A stretch of DNA of 45,982 bases from an uncultured Prevotella sp. (GCA_900547005.1 URER01000018.1:1-45982); one strand, 5' to 3'. Positions 8,214 to 16,254 are shown, numbered from the stretch's first letter. Notes: generated by a model from the letters alone, not told the origin. Translations and numbers: made by a program.

Positions 8214-8221
8214 TACCTTTG
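8214..8221 (+). promoter_or_regulatory. -7 box of the dapB promoter
   Basis: TACCTTTG matches TAnnTTTG and sits 25 nt before the preferred dapB start at 8246. A start at 8237 would leave almost no leader. No clean TTTG occurs at -33. Confidence 0.6.
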
Positions 8222-8245
8222 CAAATATTATAAATAATGACTGAT

Positions 8246-8974
8246 ATGAAAATAGCTTTAATCGGCTACGGCAAGATGGGCAAGATGATTGAGCAGATTG
8301 CAATCGACCGTGGACATGAAATCGTGAGTATAATCGACGTAAACAACCAGGAGGACTTCGACTCGCCGGAGTTCGCTTCGGCTGATGTGGCAATAGAATT
8401 CACCGCTCCGCAGGCGGCTTACGGCAACTATCTGAAGGCTTTCAAGCATAACGTCAAGGTGGTGTCGGGGTCGACGGGATGGATGAACGACCACGGCGAT
8501 GACGTGCGACGGATGTGCTCCGAGGAGGGGCAGACGCTGTTCTGGGCTTCCAACTTCTCAATAGGCGTGGCTATTTTCTCGGCCGTCAATCGCTACTTGG
8601 CAAAGATTATGAACGGCTTTGAGCAGTATGACGCGCACATGGAGGAGACGCATCACATCCATAAGATTGACGCGCCGAGCGGTACGGCAATCACTCTTGC
8701 CGAGGAAATCGTGGAGAACCTCGACCGCAAGACTTCCTGGATAAAGGGTCAGGAGAATGTGCCTTACGACGCAAAGACACTGCGTGTGGACTCGCTGCGC
8801 CGCGGTGAGGTGCCGGGAATACACACCGTGCGCTATGACTCCGAGGCCGACTGCATCACCATCACTCACGATGCCCACTCCCGCAAGGGCTTCGCACTGG
8901 GCGCGGTGCTTGCTGCCGAATACACGGCTAACCACAACGGGCTGCTCACAATCAGCGATATGTTCAATTTTTGA
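8246..8974 (+). CDS. dapB: 4-hydroxy-tetrahydrodipicolinate reductase
   Basis: DapB reduces 4-hydroxy-2,3,4,5-tetrahydrodipicolinate with NAD(P)H in the diaminopimelate/lysine pathway, in the cytoplasm. The preferred start gives 242 residues beginning MKIALIGYGKMGKMIE, whose GxGxMG loop binds the dinucleotide. An in-frame ATG three codons upstream (8237) is the alternative. Further signatures are VAIEFTAPQAA, SGSTGW, ASNFSIGVAIF, the catalytic ETHHIHKIDAPSGTA motif (paired His and Lys) and the end LTISDMFNF. The protein is slightly short, like other Bacteroidetes DapB. The stop is immediately followed by a 9 bp tandem repeat, then by lepB. The dapB-lepB-WbqC order is familiar from Bacteroidales. 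Confidence 0.96.
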   Translation: MKIALIGYGKMGKMIEQIAIDRGHEIVSIIDVNNQEDFDSPEFASADVAIEFTAPQAAYGNYLKAFKHNVKVVSGSTGWMNDHGDDVRRMCSEEGQTLFWASNFSIGVAIFSAVNRYLAKIMNGFEQYDAHMEETHHIHKIDAPSGTAITLAEEIVENLDRKTSWIKGQENVPYDAKTLRVDSLRRGEVPGIHTVRYDSEADCITITHDAHSRKGFALGAVLAAEYTANHNGLLTISDMFNF

Positions 8975-9058
8975 TTAGAATAATTTGACTAATTAGACCA
9001 ATCTGACTAATTAGACTAATTTGCCTAATTAGACCAATTTGCCTAATTAGACTAATAT
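8975..9058. repeat. 9 bp tandem repeat, GACTAATTA/GACCAATTT type
   Basis: About nine imperfect 9 bp units (GACTAATTA, GACCAATCT, GCCTAATTA and similar) fill nearly all of the dapB-lepB gap and begin at the dapB stop codon. A related array in the opposite sense is at 39711-39777. Confidence 0.8.
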
Positions 9059-9071
9059 TAAAAAAAAGACA

Positions 9072-10604
9072 ATGATTAGGAAAGATAAAAAGCAGCCCAG
9101 CCCGAAGATGCAGTGGACGAAGTTTGCCGTGGTTACAGTGCTTTATCTGCTGTTTCTCTATTGGGTGGAGAGCTGGTGGGGCCTCATTGTGGTTCCTTTC
9201 ATCTATGATGTTTACATCACGAAGAAGATAAAATGGCAGTGGTGGAAAGACGCCGAGGGACCAGTGAGATTCATCATGTCATGGGTCGATGCACTGGTGT
9301 TCGCCCTCGTGGCCGTTTATTTCATCAACCTTTTCTTCTTCCAGAATTATGTGATACCGTCGTCATCACTCGAGAAGTCGCTGCTCACGGGCGATTATCT
9401 GTTCGTTTCTAAAATGAGCTATGGCCCGCGCATACCACAGACGCCGCTGACAATGCCACTGACACAGCACACAATGCCTGTGGTAAACTGTAAATCGTAT
9501 ATCGAGTGGCCGCAATGGGACTACCGCCGCGTGAAGGGTACGGGCAAAGTGGAACTGAACGACATCGTGGTGTTCAACTATCCGGCGGGCGACACCATCG
9601 TTACCGACCTGCGCTATCAGGCGTTCGACTATTATCAGCGCGTCTACCGCACGGGCGAGGCTCTATTGGCGGAACAGAATCCGGAAATCAACCTGCGTGC
9701 CATGACACCGCTCGAACAGCGGGCGTTCTTCGACAAGGCCTACGCCGCAGGCCGACAGTATATCGTTCAGAATCAGGCGCAGTTCGGCGTGATTGACTCA
9801 CGGCCCACCGACCGCCGCGAGAACTACGTGAAGCGTTGCGTGGGACTGCCGGGACAGACTCTGCAAATAAAGGACTGCATCGTTTATCTCGATGGAAAGG
9901 CGAATAAAGAACCTGACAATGTGCAATACACTTACTTTGTCAAGCTGAACGGTGTACCCGTGTCGAAGCTCTTGGGCGATGAGTATGCCGACATGAGAAA
10001 GGAGCTGGGAATAAGCGAGGAGGACATAACGAGTCTGGCGCAGCTTCACGGCTACGACGTGGAAGAGGGCAACGTGCTGAACGAGAAGGTGCTGCAACAG
10101 TTCGACGGATATATGCCTCTCACGTCATACGCGGCCAAAGAGCTGAAGAAAAGGGGCGTGGTGAAGGCGTTGCGCCGGGTTACAGACGCTGATTTATACT
10201 CAGGTCCGAACTATCCGCTGAACGCTTTCTACGGCTGGACGCGCGACAACTATGGCCCGGTATGGATTCCGCAGAAGGGCAAGAGCGTGAAGCTGACATT
10301 GGAAAACCTGCCTATCTACGAGCGTCCGATACGTGTCTACGAGGGCAACGACCTGAAGGTGAAGGGCGGAAAGATATTCATCAACGGTAAGGAAACCAAC
10401 GAATATACGTTCAAGATGGACTATTACTGGATGCAGGGCGACAACCGCCACAATTCGGCCGACTCGCGTTACTGGGGATTTGTGCCTGAAGACCACATCG
10501 TGGGCAAGCCGCTGTTCATCTGGTGGTCGTCAGATCCGGACCGCAAGGGATTCTCGGGCATAAGATGGAACAGATTGTTTAAGTGGGTGGAGGATATTAA
10601 ATGA
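9072..10604 (+). CDS. lepB: Signal peptidase I
   Basis: Membrane-bound serine protease that removes Sec signal peptides from exported proteins. The 510-residue chain has two or three N-terminal hydrophobic segments (about 18-45 and 70-91). The Ser region QNYVIPSSSLEKSLLTGD follows (Ser about 97-99). The catalytic Lys254 lies in RRENYVKRCVGLPGQ. The conserved C-terminal box MQGDNRHNSADSRYWGFVP is near 455-475. The spacing between Ser and Lys is unusually long: an extra block (about 140-245) and another (about 285-400) enlarge it compared with a roughly 320-residue enterobacterial LepB. Large LepB proteins of this kind are usual in Bacteroidales. The stop codon is followed directly by a 7 bp repeat array. 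Confidence 0.94.
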   Translation: MIRKDKKQPSPKMQWTKFAVVTVLYLLFLYWVESWWGLIVVPFIYDVYITKKIKWQWWKDAEGPVRFIMSWVDALVFALVAVYFINLFFFQNYVIPSSSLEKSLLTGDYLFVSKMSYGPRIPQTPLTMPLTQHTMPVVNCKSYIEWPQWDYRRVKGTGKVELNDIVVFNYPAGDTIVTDLRYQAFDYYQRVYRTGEALLAEQNPEINLRAMTPLEQRAFFDKAYAAGRQYIVQNQAQFGVIDSRPTDRRENYVKRCVGLPGQTLQIKDCIVYLDGKANKEPDNVQYTYFVKLNGVPVSKLLGDEYADMRKELGISEEDITSLAQLHGYDVEEGNVLNEKVLQQFDGYMPLTSYAAKELKKRGVVKALRRVTDADLYSGPNYPLNAFYGWTRDNYGPVWIPQKGKSVKLTLENLPIYERPIRVYEGNDLKVKGGKIFINGKETNEYTFKMDYYWMQGDNRHNSADSRYWGFVPEDHIVGKPLFIWWSSDPDRKGFSGIRWNRLFKWVEDIK

Positions 10605-10822
10605 AGAATGAAGAATGAAGAATGAAGAGTGAAGAGTGAAGAGTGAAGAGTGAAGAATGAAGAATGAAGAATGAGGAGTGAAGAATGAAGAATGAAGAAT
10701 TCCTTAACGGAGTGCCGGGAAAGCAAAGTCGCCTGACGGAATACGAGAAAAGGAAGAGTGAAGAACCTGTTGACAGTATATTGGCGGATTCTTCATTCTT
10801 CATTCTTCATTCTTCATTCTTA
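10603..10822. repeat. 7 bp GAAGAAT/GAAGAGT inverted-repeat element
   Basis: Fourteen uninterrupted 7 bp units (GAAGAAT, GAAGAGT, one GAGGAGT) run from 10603 to 10700, starting at the lepB stop. After an 87 bp centre with two more units (10753-10766), five units in opposite orientation (ATTCTTC and so on) occupy 10788-10822. The two arms can pair into a long hairpin. The element runs straight into the coding sequence of the WbqC-like gene. Confidence 0.85.
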
Positions 10823-11425
10823 CTCTCATCAACCTACTTCGGCCCCGTGCAGTGGTATCAGAAGCTGAACCGCCACGAGAAATGCTACATAGAACAGTGG
10901 GATTCGTTTGTGAAGCAGACTTACCGCAACCGTTGCGTGATTGCAACAGCAAACGGATTACAGGCTCTCACAGTGCCAACGGAGCGTCCTGCAGGCAGCG
11001 GCAAGACTCTGATGAAGGACATCCGCGTCAGCGACCACGGCAACTGGAGGCACTTGCACTGGAACGCTCTGCTCTCGGCTTACGGCGAAAGCCCGTTCTT
11101 CATGTATTACGCGGACGACATACGGCCGTTCTTCGAGAAGCGCTGGGAATATCTTTTCGACTTCAATATGGCAATAACGGAGACGATGTGCGAACTGCTC
11201 GACATCCGCCCGAGCCTCTCAGCGACGACAGAATACGTGAAAGAGCCGGGCGAGGGCATCACCGACTACCGCGAAATGATTCGTCCGAAGCATCCGCTAC
11301 CCGACAATGACTTCACGCCACGACGCTATTATCAGGTCTACGAACGTAAAATCGGCTTCCAACCGAACCTCAGCATCCTCGACCTCCTGTTCAATATGGG
11401 TAACGAAAGCATTCTCTTTCTTTAG
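10685..11425 (+). CDS. WbqC-like family protein with a repeat-derived N-terminus
   Basis: The conserved part starts at about residue 48 with LLSSTYFGPVQWYQKLNRHE. It continues with CYIEQWDSFVKQTYRNRC, IRVSDHGNWRHLHWNALLSA and YYADDIRPFFE, which is characteristic of the WbqC-like family (PF08889). This family is of uncertain function, and members are often near envelope or aminosugar genes. The normal protein would begin at about LLSSTYF, but no ATG, GTG or TTG is present there. The only start after the in-frame stop at 10679-10681 is the ATG at 10685, inside the 7 bp repeat array. The first 47 residues are thus repeat DNA translated (KNEEFLN... SFFILHSSF). Either a non-canonical start is used or the protein carries this extension. 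A strong terminator follows. Confidence 0.8.
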   Translation: MKNEEFLNGVPGKQSRLTEYEKRKSEEPVDSILADSSFFILHSSFLLSSTYFGPVQWYQKLNRHEKCYIEQWDSFVKQTYRNRCVIATANGLQALTVPTERPAGSGKTLMKDIRVSDHGNWRHLHWNALLSAYGESPFFMYYADDIRPFFEKRWEYLFDFNMAITETMCELLDIRPSLSATTEYVKEPGEGITDYREMIRPKHPLPDNDFTPRRYYQVYERKIGFQPNLSILDLLFNMGNESILFL

Positions 11426-11456
11426 CCGAACGGTCAGATAAACATCGCCGAAAGGC

Positions 11457-11508
11457 AAAAAATATAGGGCAACAGACATCTTACCGTCTGCTGCCCTATA
11501 CTTTTTTA
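11457..11508. terminator. Bidirectional terminator between convergent genes
   Basis: The inverted repeat TATAGGGCAACAGAC / GTCTGCTGCCCTATA (11463-11500) has an A-run on the left and a T-run (CTTTTTT) on the right. It serves the WbqC-like gene on the plus strand and the lipoprotein gene ending at 11573 on the minus strand. Confidence 0.85.
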
Positions 11509-11572
11509 TATCGCAAAATACGCTTTGTTTATATATTATATATACCTTATTATAAATTTACAGACCCCATCT

Positions 11573-12568
11573 TTAGTCGTTGTATTTGAATCTTTTCTTC
11601 ATTTCATCATAAGAAATGGCAGTTTCCGTGATTCTGCCATTACGCAAAACAATGTTGTAAGGCACCGTTCCTATGCCGAGTTTGGCAAGCAACTTACTGT
11701 CAATCATCTGTCCGTCGCACACCACGGGAAACTCGATATGATAGCGTTCCATCTCGTTTTTGCAGTCCTTCGGATTCGGGTCTACGCATATTCCAAGCAC
11801 TTTCAGTTTGCCGCCAGACTCCTTCTGCGCGCTGTTCAGCAACTGGCGCATCGAGAAACTATCGTAAGCCCACGATGCCCACACAAGAATCACGGCATCT
11901 TGCGATTTCAGATAATCACCCGTTATCTTGTTTCCGTTGAGATCCGTAGCCGAGAACGCCGGCAGAACGGCACCCTTTGAATGCTTCATCATCGCCTTCA
12001 CCTGCGACAGGAGGAATCCCAACGCCACGTTTTCCGGTTGGTTTTTCATCAAGACAGTGAGCAGTTCGGCCGCCTTTTTGTAGTCTTTCTGCTCCGAGAG
12101 GATGAAGTATTTCCTCACGAGATAAACGCTCACGAGCGACTCCGGATGGTCTTTAGCAAACTGCTCGGCATACTTCTTCTCTTCCGGCGGCGAGGCGTTG
12201 GCCACCTGTTCACGGAAGATGTTCATCAGTTCATTCTCGTCCGTGCCCTCCACGGTCATCTCCTTCAGGTGCGAAGCATCCGCCTTTATGTCGACTGCAC
12301 CGCCGGATTCGGCAAACACGGGATGTTCGGAAAAGTTCGGGAATACCAACATGAGAGTAGAATTGCGCTTCATCGGCGTTTCGTAAGCGAAGCGTCCGGC
12401 ATCAATCTTTATCGTGTCCATGCCGTCTATGCCGCCGTCAGGGCTGTAAACATACAATTCGCCCTGATTGATATGCAGGAATCTGCCTTCAATCTTGAAA
12501 TGTCCCTTGCGTGTTCCGCACGAAACGAGAATAAAGGAGAGGAGAAATAAATAGGCAATCCGTCTCAT
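11573..12568 (-). CDS. DUF4369/thioredoxin-fold lipoprotein lacking the CxxC motif
   Basis: A 331-residue lipoprotein: MRRIAYLFLLSFILVSC ends in a lipobox with Cys17. Residues 22-120 match the DUF4369-type N-terminal domain of Bacteroidetes thiol-disulfide proteins (FKIEGRFLHINQGELYVY, GIDGMDTIKIDAGRFAYE). Residues about 205-330 have the AhpC/TlpA thioredoxin fold (LPAFSATDLNGNKITGDYLK and the cis-Pro loop GIGTVPYNIVLRNG). Where family members have WCxxC, this protein reads VWASWAYDSFS, so both redox cysteines are absent. It is probably a structural or binding derivative rather than an oxidoreductase. The start lies 20 nt after the 3' end of tRNA-Leu, so the two may share a transcript. Confidence 0.85.
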   Translation of the reverse strand: MRRIAYLFLLSFILVSCGTRKGHFKIEGRFLHINQGELYVYSPDGGIDGMDTIKIDAGRFAYETPMKRNSTLMLVFPNFSEHPVFAESGGAVDIKADASHLKEMTVEGTDENELMNIFREQVANASPPEEKKYAEQFAKDHPESLVSVYLVRKYFILSEQKDYKKAAELLTVLMKNQPENVALGFLLSQVKAMMKHSKGAVLPAFSATDLNGNKITGDYLKSQDAVILVWASWAYDSFSMRQLLNSAQKESGGKLKVLGICVDPNPKDCKNEMERYHIEFPVVCDGQMIDSKLLAKLGIGTVPYNIVLRNGRITETAISYDEMKKRFKYND

Positions 12569-12588
12569 ATTGCTTAATAATTAAGGTG

Positions 12589-12674
12589 TGCCGCGAGCGG
12601 GACTCGAACCCGCACAGCCATTACTGGCCAAGGGATTTTAAGTCCCTCGTGTCTACCAATTCCACCATTGCGGC
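12589..12674 (-). tRNA. tRNA-Leu (anticodon UAA)
   Basis: An 86 nt class II tRNA on the minus strand begins GCCGCAATGGTGGAATTGG. Its anticodon stem-loop GGGACTTAAAATCCC carries anticodon TAA. It has a variable arm (TTGGCCAGTAATGGCTGTG region) and a T-arm GCGGGTTCGAGTCCCGC. CCA is not encoded after the discriminator A. The acceptor stem pairs 5' GCCGCAA with 3' TCGCGGC with one A-C mismatch at pair 6-67. Confidence 0.95.
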
Positions 12675-12725
12675 AGCTCTCAAGAGCGCTGGCGATATTA
12701 ATTGTGCTCAATTTGATAGCGGTTG

Positions 12726-12757
12726 CAAAGATAACGTTATTTCTCGGAACAGCCAAA
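12726..12757 (-). promoter_or_regulatory. Promoter upstream of tRNA-Leu
   Basis: On the minus strand TTTG (12754-12757) is followed after 20 nt by TATCTTTG (12726-12733), about 50 nt before the mature 5' end of the tRNA. A short 5' leader would be removed by processing. Confidence 0.65.
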
Positions 12758-12793
12758 CGATTTCAAACATTTTTGAAGAAGGAGGGCTTAAAT

Positions 12794-12849
12794 GAAGAGT
12801 GAAGAATGAAGAATGGAGAATCAGCTACAAAGTAAATGAAGAATGGAGG
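12794..12849. repeat. 7 bp GAAGAGT/GAAGAAT repeat, partial
   Basis: Four units (GAAGAGT, GAAGAAT, GAAGAAT, GGAGAAT) are followed after a short gap by ATGAAGAATGGAGG. This is the same heptad family as at 10603-10822, but without a visible inverted arm. Confidence 0.6.
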
Positions 12850-12867
12850 CGAAAAAAACATCATGCT

Positions 12868-12899
12868 CTTGCGTATATGAGAGAAAATCGCTATTTTTG
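12868..12899 (+). promoter_or_regulatory. Promoter of the 12939 lipoprotein gene
   Basis: CTTG (12868-12871), a 20 nt spacer and TATTTTTG (12892-12899). Transcription would begin near 12906, which places the ATG at 12939 downstream and excludes the upstream ATG at 12843 as the start. Confidence 0.6.
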
Positions 12900-12938
12900 C
12901 GAATATCAATAATTACTAACTTAAAACCGAAAGAGAAG

Positions 12939-13703
12939 ATGAAAACACAATTCTCTGAGACAAGTAAGGGCAAGCTGACAAGCGGAAAGGTTGTCATAGC
13001 CAAGTCGATAACAACTCTCGCAGCCGTGCCTGCGCTCGCTTTGGGCGTATTGCTCATGCTGGGAAGCTGCTCGGGCAAGACCGAAAAGGCAGATAAAGCA
13101 GATGCCGACTCAACCACAGTGGTGCAAGACACGACTACGGCAGCAGCTAACGCGACAGACAACAAAGAGGCAACGCCGGAGAAAGAAACCGTAGGCAAGG
13201 GAGATTTGCGCCTGTTCGACCTTATAGGAAAGGTTAAGAAATGCAAGCTGAAAAGCAGATATGACACCACCACCTCCTGGGAATTCGACGAGAACGGTAT
13301 GTGGACGAAACTCGAAGGCAAGGCGTTGAAGGCGGAATTAACCAACATAAAGAAAGACAGCGAGGGCCGAATCGTCAGCTATACGCAGAGAGCGGAGGAG
13401 ATGGAATGGTCGACCGCCTACACATTCGACAAGTCTACGGGTCGCGTAAAAGAACAGCACGTATTCGGTTCGGGCGAAGATGCAAGGACAACATACACAT
13501 ACAATGATGCCGGCGACATGGTGAAGATTATAGAAAAGGGTACTTACGAGGAAATCGGAGCAGACGAGCCGGAGAACTACAGTGAGACCATCACCTACAC
13601 GATAGAGGCAAAAGACGAGGCCGGGAACTGGACTAAGCGAAAGTGTAAAAGCTCAAACGGCGAAAGTTTCACCGAAACCAGAACGATAGAATATTATAAT
13701 TAA
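12939..13703 (+). CDS. Hypothetical lipoprotein with YD-like repeat segments
   Basis: 254 residues. The start at 12939 is chosen because a promoter lies between it and an earlier in-frame ATG (12843). The N-terminus is a long positively charged lead (MKTQFSETSKGKLTSGK), a hydrophobic stretch and the lipobox LLMLGSC. A low-complexity linker of Asp, Ala and Thr follows (to about 85). The rest consists of beta-hairpin-like units, SWEFDENGMWTK, AYTFDKSTGRVKEQHVF and TYTYNDAGDMVKI, which resemble RHS/YD-type repeats or related DUF lipoproteins. The protein is probably anchored in a membrane facing the periplasm or surface. No specific function is recognised. A 7 bp repeat starts at its stop codon. 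Confidence 0.72.
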   Translation: MKTQFSETSKGKLTSGKVVIAKSITTLAAVPALALGVLLMLGSCSGKTEKADKADADSTTVVQDTTTAAANATDNKEATPEKETVGKGDLRLFDLIGKVKKCKLKSRYDTTTSWEFDENGMWTKLEGKALKAELTNIKKDSEGRIVSYTQRAEEMEWSTAYTFDKSTGRVKEQHVFGSGEDARTTYTYNDAGDMVKIIEKGTYEEIGADEPENYSETITYTIEAKDEAGNWTKRKCKSSNGESFTETRTIEYYN

Positions 13704-13906
13704 GGAGGAAGTAGTAAGGAGTAAGGAGTAAGGAGTAAGGAGTAAGGAGAAATGCTTTTCTAATTGAGTAATACAGTAATTATGCGTTTCTCTACTACTT
13801 ACTCCTTACTACTCATCCCTTCCTCCTTACTACTCATCCCTTCCTCCTTACTACTTCCTCCTTACTACTTTCTCCTTACTACTTCCTCCTTACTACTTCC
13901 TCCTTC
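13704..13906. repeat. 7/14 bp AAGGAGT inverted-repeat block between convergent genes
   Basis: The left arm (13706-13749) holds units GTAAGGA/AAGGAGT. The right arm (13791-13905) holds many opposite units, mainly TTCCTCCTTACTAC (14 bp, two heptads). The block runs from the stop codon of the 12939 gene to the stop codon of the 13907 gene and can fold into a long hairpin, so it may also end transcription from both sides. The unit length matches the GAAGAAT family but the sequence differs. Confidence 0.8.
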
Positions 13907-14491
13907 CTAATACACGTGCAACACTCCGTTAGGCCCTGTTGTCTCCGCGCGGTAAGGCTTCAACATATTGCCGTCATCGCCTTTAGTGATGTATCCTCCA
14001 GCGTTCAGGTCGTACTGCCGGTGGCACGTGGGACACGTAGCGATGCCACCAAAGGACAATGTCAGACGATGCTCCCTAAGTGGAATCTTGTTCAGGTCGA
14101 AGCAGTTGGGACACTGACCGTCGTAGGCGTAGAAGCGGGCTGGGCTGCCGGCGTTGCCATAACCTATGATGAGAGCGTTCTGCTTGCCTATGCGCAGGTG
14201 GCTGTTCAGGCGGTCGTCCACCGCGTTGAAGATACTCTCAGACGACTGGTTGGCGTTATTCTCGAATACAAACCACTTCGCTCCGCCTTTCAAAGTGTAA
14301 CTGATTTTGCAGAAAATGCCCGGGACCATCGGATTCATCGATGCTGCCAGCGTGTTGTCGAGATGCACACTATTGTCTATCGTGAGGTTGCAGTGATAGT
14401 CGTCATACTCATATCCGTCATCGGCGCAGCCGGCAAAAGTCAATGACAGCAGCGCTAAGCAAAATAGTAATATATTATTTCTTGTTTCCAT
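13907..14491 (-). CDS. Lipoprotein with Rieske-like region and paired CPxC motifs
   Basis: 194 residues. METRNNILLFCLALLSLTFAG ends at Cys22, giving a lipobox. The C-terminal third holds YDGQCPNCFDLN, about 20 residues later ATCPTCHRQYDLNAGG, and then the end NGVLHVY. The spacing and the CPxCH-x-YDLxxGG context look like a Rieske ferredoxin-type loop. Rieske proteins, however, use Cys-x-His and Cys-x-x-His, while here the first motif is CPNC with no His. Four cysteines would suit a zinc ribbon or rubredoxin-like site instead. It is probably exported to the cell envelope. The electron-transfer or structural role is open. Confidence 0.72.
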   Translation of the reverse strand: METRNNILLFCLALLSLTFAGCADDGYEYDDYHCNLTIDNSVHLDNTLAASMNPMVPGIFCKISYTLKGGAKWFVFENNANQSSESIFNAVDDRLNSHLRIGKQNALIIGYGNAGSPARFYAYDGQCPNCFDLNKIPLREHRLTLSFGGIATCPTCHRQYDLNAGGYITKGDDGNMLKPYRAETTGPNGVLHVY

Positions 14492-14574
14492 ATTCTTATT
14501 AATAAAGTCCCACCAATCTCGTAGAGAGGCAATTTCGCTGTGGCCGCAACAGGTTGACGGCCCTACATCGCTAT

Positions 14575-14610
14575 TGTCTGAACTCCGGAACTACTGTCTC
14601 CTGTCTCCTT
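14575..14610 (+). repeat. Dispersed repeat TGTCTGAACTCC family, copy 3
   Basis: TGTCTGAACTCCGGAACTAC followed by TGTCTCCTGTCTCCTT. It lies between two divergent genes (13907-14491 minus and 14761-16254 plus). Confidence 0.65.
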
Positions 14611-14685
14611 ATCCAATGCAAATATATCGTAAAAAGCCGAATATACGGTTATCTGCTACATTAAAAAGATAAAAAGGAACTTGTT

Positions 14686-14717
14686 TTTGTGTGTACGCCA
14701 ATTAATTTATACCTTTG
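14686..14717 (+). promoter_or_regulatory. Promoter of the flippase-S46 peptidase unit
   Basis: TTTG (14686-14689), a 20 nt spacer and TACCTTTG (14710-14717). This is a full match to the Bacteroidetes consensus, about 43 nt before the start codon. Confidence 0.75.
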
Positions 14718-14760
14718 CAATGCGTAACACGCAAAATATCAAATAAAAAAGAAAAGAGAA

Positions 14761-16254
14761 ATGGCTAATTTGAAATCTCTCGCAAAAGACACTGCCATAT
14801 ACGGACTAAGCAGCATCGTAGCACGCTTCGTGAACTATCTGCTCGTACCGATACAGACTGCAAAATTCGCCGCAGAAGGCGGTCAGTACGGCGTGATAAC
14901 AAACGTGTATGCCTACACCGCACTGCTGATTATCATCCTAACATACGGTATGGAGACTACGTTCTTCCGCTTCATGAACAAGGAAGGCGAGAACCCCGAC
15001 CGCATCTACTCCACTACCCTGCGCATGGTGGGCGCCACATCGCTGCTGTTCTGCACGCTCGTGGTGCTGTTCCGGCAGCCCATTGCCGACCTGATGGGCT
15101 ACGGCGAACACCCGGAATATGTATGGGTGCTGTTTGTCACGGTGGGCATCGACGCCTTCTCGTGCATCCTCTTTGACTATCTGCGCTGCCAACACCGGCC
15201 GATTAAGTTCGCCACATTGAAGATTGCGAACATCGGAATGAACATTATCCTGAATATCCTATACCTTATTATATTGCCGGCCATGCGTCTAAACCCGTTC
15301 GGAATATACGACGCCGACTTCCACTTGGACGTGGCTTGGGTGTTCTACATCAATTTCTTCTGCACCGTTTTCACCACTCTGCTGCTTTATAAGGAGCTGC
15401 GCGGCATCGCCGGAGGCTTCGACCGCAAGGCGTGTATGCGTATGCTGGGCTACGCCTGGCCTATCTTTGTGATGGGAATGGCGGGGCAGTTGAACCAATG
15501 CGTGTCTCAAATACTCTTCCCCTACCTCTACGACGGAACGCCGCAGGAAGCAAGCGCGCAGCTCGGAATATACGGAGCGTGCATCAAGATAGCCATGATT
15601 ATGGTGATGATAACGCAGGCTTTCCGCTTCGCCTACGAGCCGTTTGTATTCGGAAAGTCGAAGGACAGCGACAACCGGCAGACCTACGCAAGCGCAATGA
15701 AGTATTATATCATCTTCACTCTGCTGGCCTTCCTCGTCGTGATGGGCTATATCGACGTGCTGCGCCACATCATAGGCCCGAGCTACTGGCCCGGACTGAA
15801 GGTCGTTCCAATAGTAATGGCGGCGGAGATAATGTTCGGCGTGTTCTTCAACCTGTCGTTCTGGTATAAGCTGACCGACCGCACCATCTGGGGAGCGTGG
15901 TTCTCCGGCATCGGCTGCGTCATACTGATTGTCATCGATGTGGCTCTCATTCCGCGTTACAGTTATATGGCTTGCGCCTGGGCAGGATTCGCCGCGTATG
16001 GCATTTCGATGGTCATCAGCTACTTCGTGGGTCAGAAATACTATCCCATCAAGTACCCGTTGCGCGACATCGCCCTCTATACCGTGTTCGCCGGCGTGCT
16101 GTTTGCCATCATGACTTACGCCAACGGCAACCTCGCGACATGGGCGGCATTGAGCCTTAACACGGTGCTTATAATCCTCTTTACGGCCGTTATCGTGAAA
16201 AGAGACTTTCCATTGGGAAGTCTTCCGGTAGTGGGCAAATACTTTAGAAGATAA
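14761..16254 (+). CDS. Polysaccharide flippase (Wzx/MATE-like)
   Basis: A 497-residue inner-membrane protein of the MOP (multidrug/oligosaccharidyl-lipid/polysaccharide) exporter superfamily. It probably flips lipid-linked glycan units to the periplasm. About 12-14 hydrophobic segments can be counted. The N-terminus MANLKSLAKDTAIYGLSSIV, followed by TYGMETTFFRFMNKEG, is the usual signature of the Bacteroidetes lipopolysaccharide-biosynthesis branch. It is preceded by a strong promoter and followed after 20 nt by the S46 peptidase gene, so the two may be co-transcribed. No glycosyltransferases are adjacent, which is common for this housekeeping-like paralogue. The glycan substrate is unknown. 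Confidence 0.86.
   Translation: MANLKSLAKDTAIYGLSSIVARFVNYLLVPIQTAKFAAEGGQYGVITNVYAYTALLIIILTYGMETTFFRFMNKEGENPDRIYSTTLRMVGATSLLFCTLVVLFRQPIADLMGYGEHPEYVWVLFVTVGIDAFSCILFDYLRCQHRPIKFATLKIANIGMNIILNILYLIILPAMRLNPFGIYDADFHLDVAWVFYINFFCTVFTTLLLYKELRGIAGGFDRKACMRMLGYAWPIFVMGMAGQLNQCVSQILFPYLYDGTPQEASAQLGIYGACIKIAMIMVMITQAFRFAYEPFVFGKSKDSDNRQTYASAMKYYIIFTLLAFLVVMGYIDVLRHIIGPSYWPGLKVVPIVMAAEIMFGVFFNLSFWYKLTDRTIWGAWFSGIGCVILIVIDVALIPRYSYMACAWAGFAAYGISMVISYFVGQKYYPIKYPLRDIALYTVFAGVLFAIMTYANGNLATWAALSLNTVLIILFTAVIVKRDFPLGSLPVVGKYFRR

Noticed and set aside
12843..12938. Upstream in-frame ATG (12843) as start of the 12939 lipoprotein
   Set aside because: A promoter lies between the two ATGs, and the extra 32 residues precede an ordinary lipoprotein signal.
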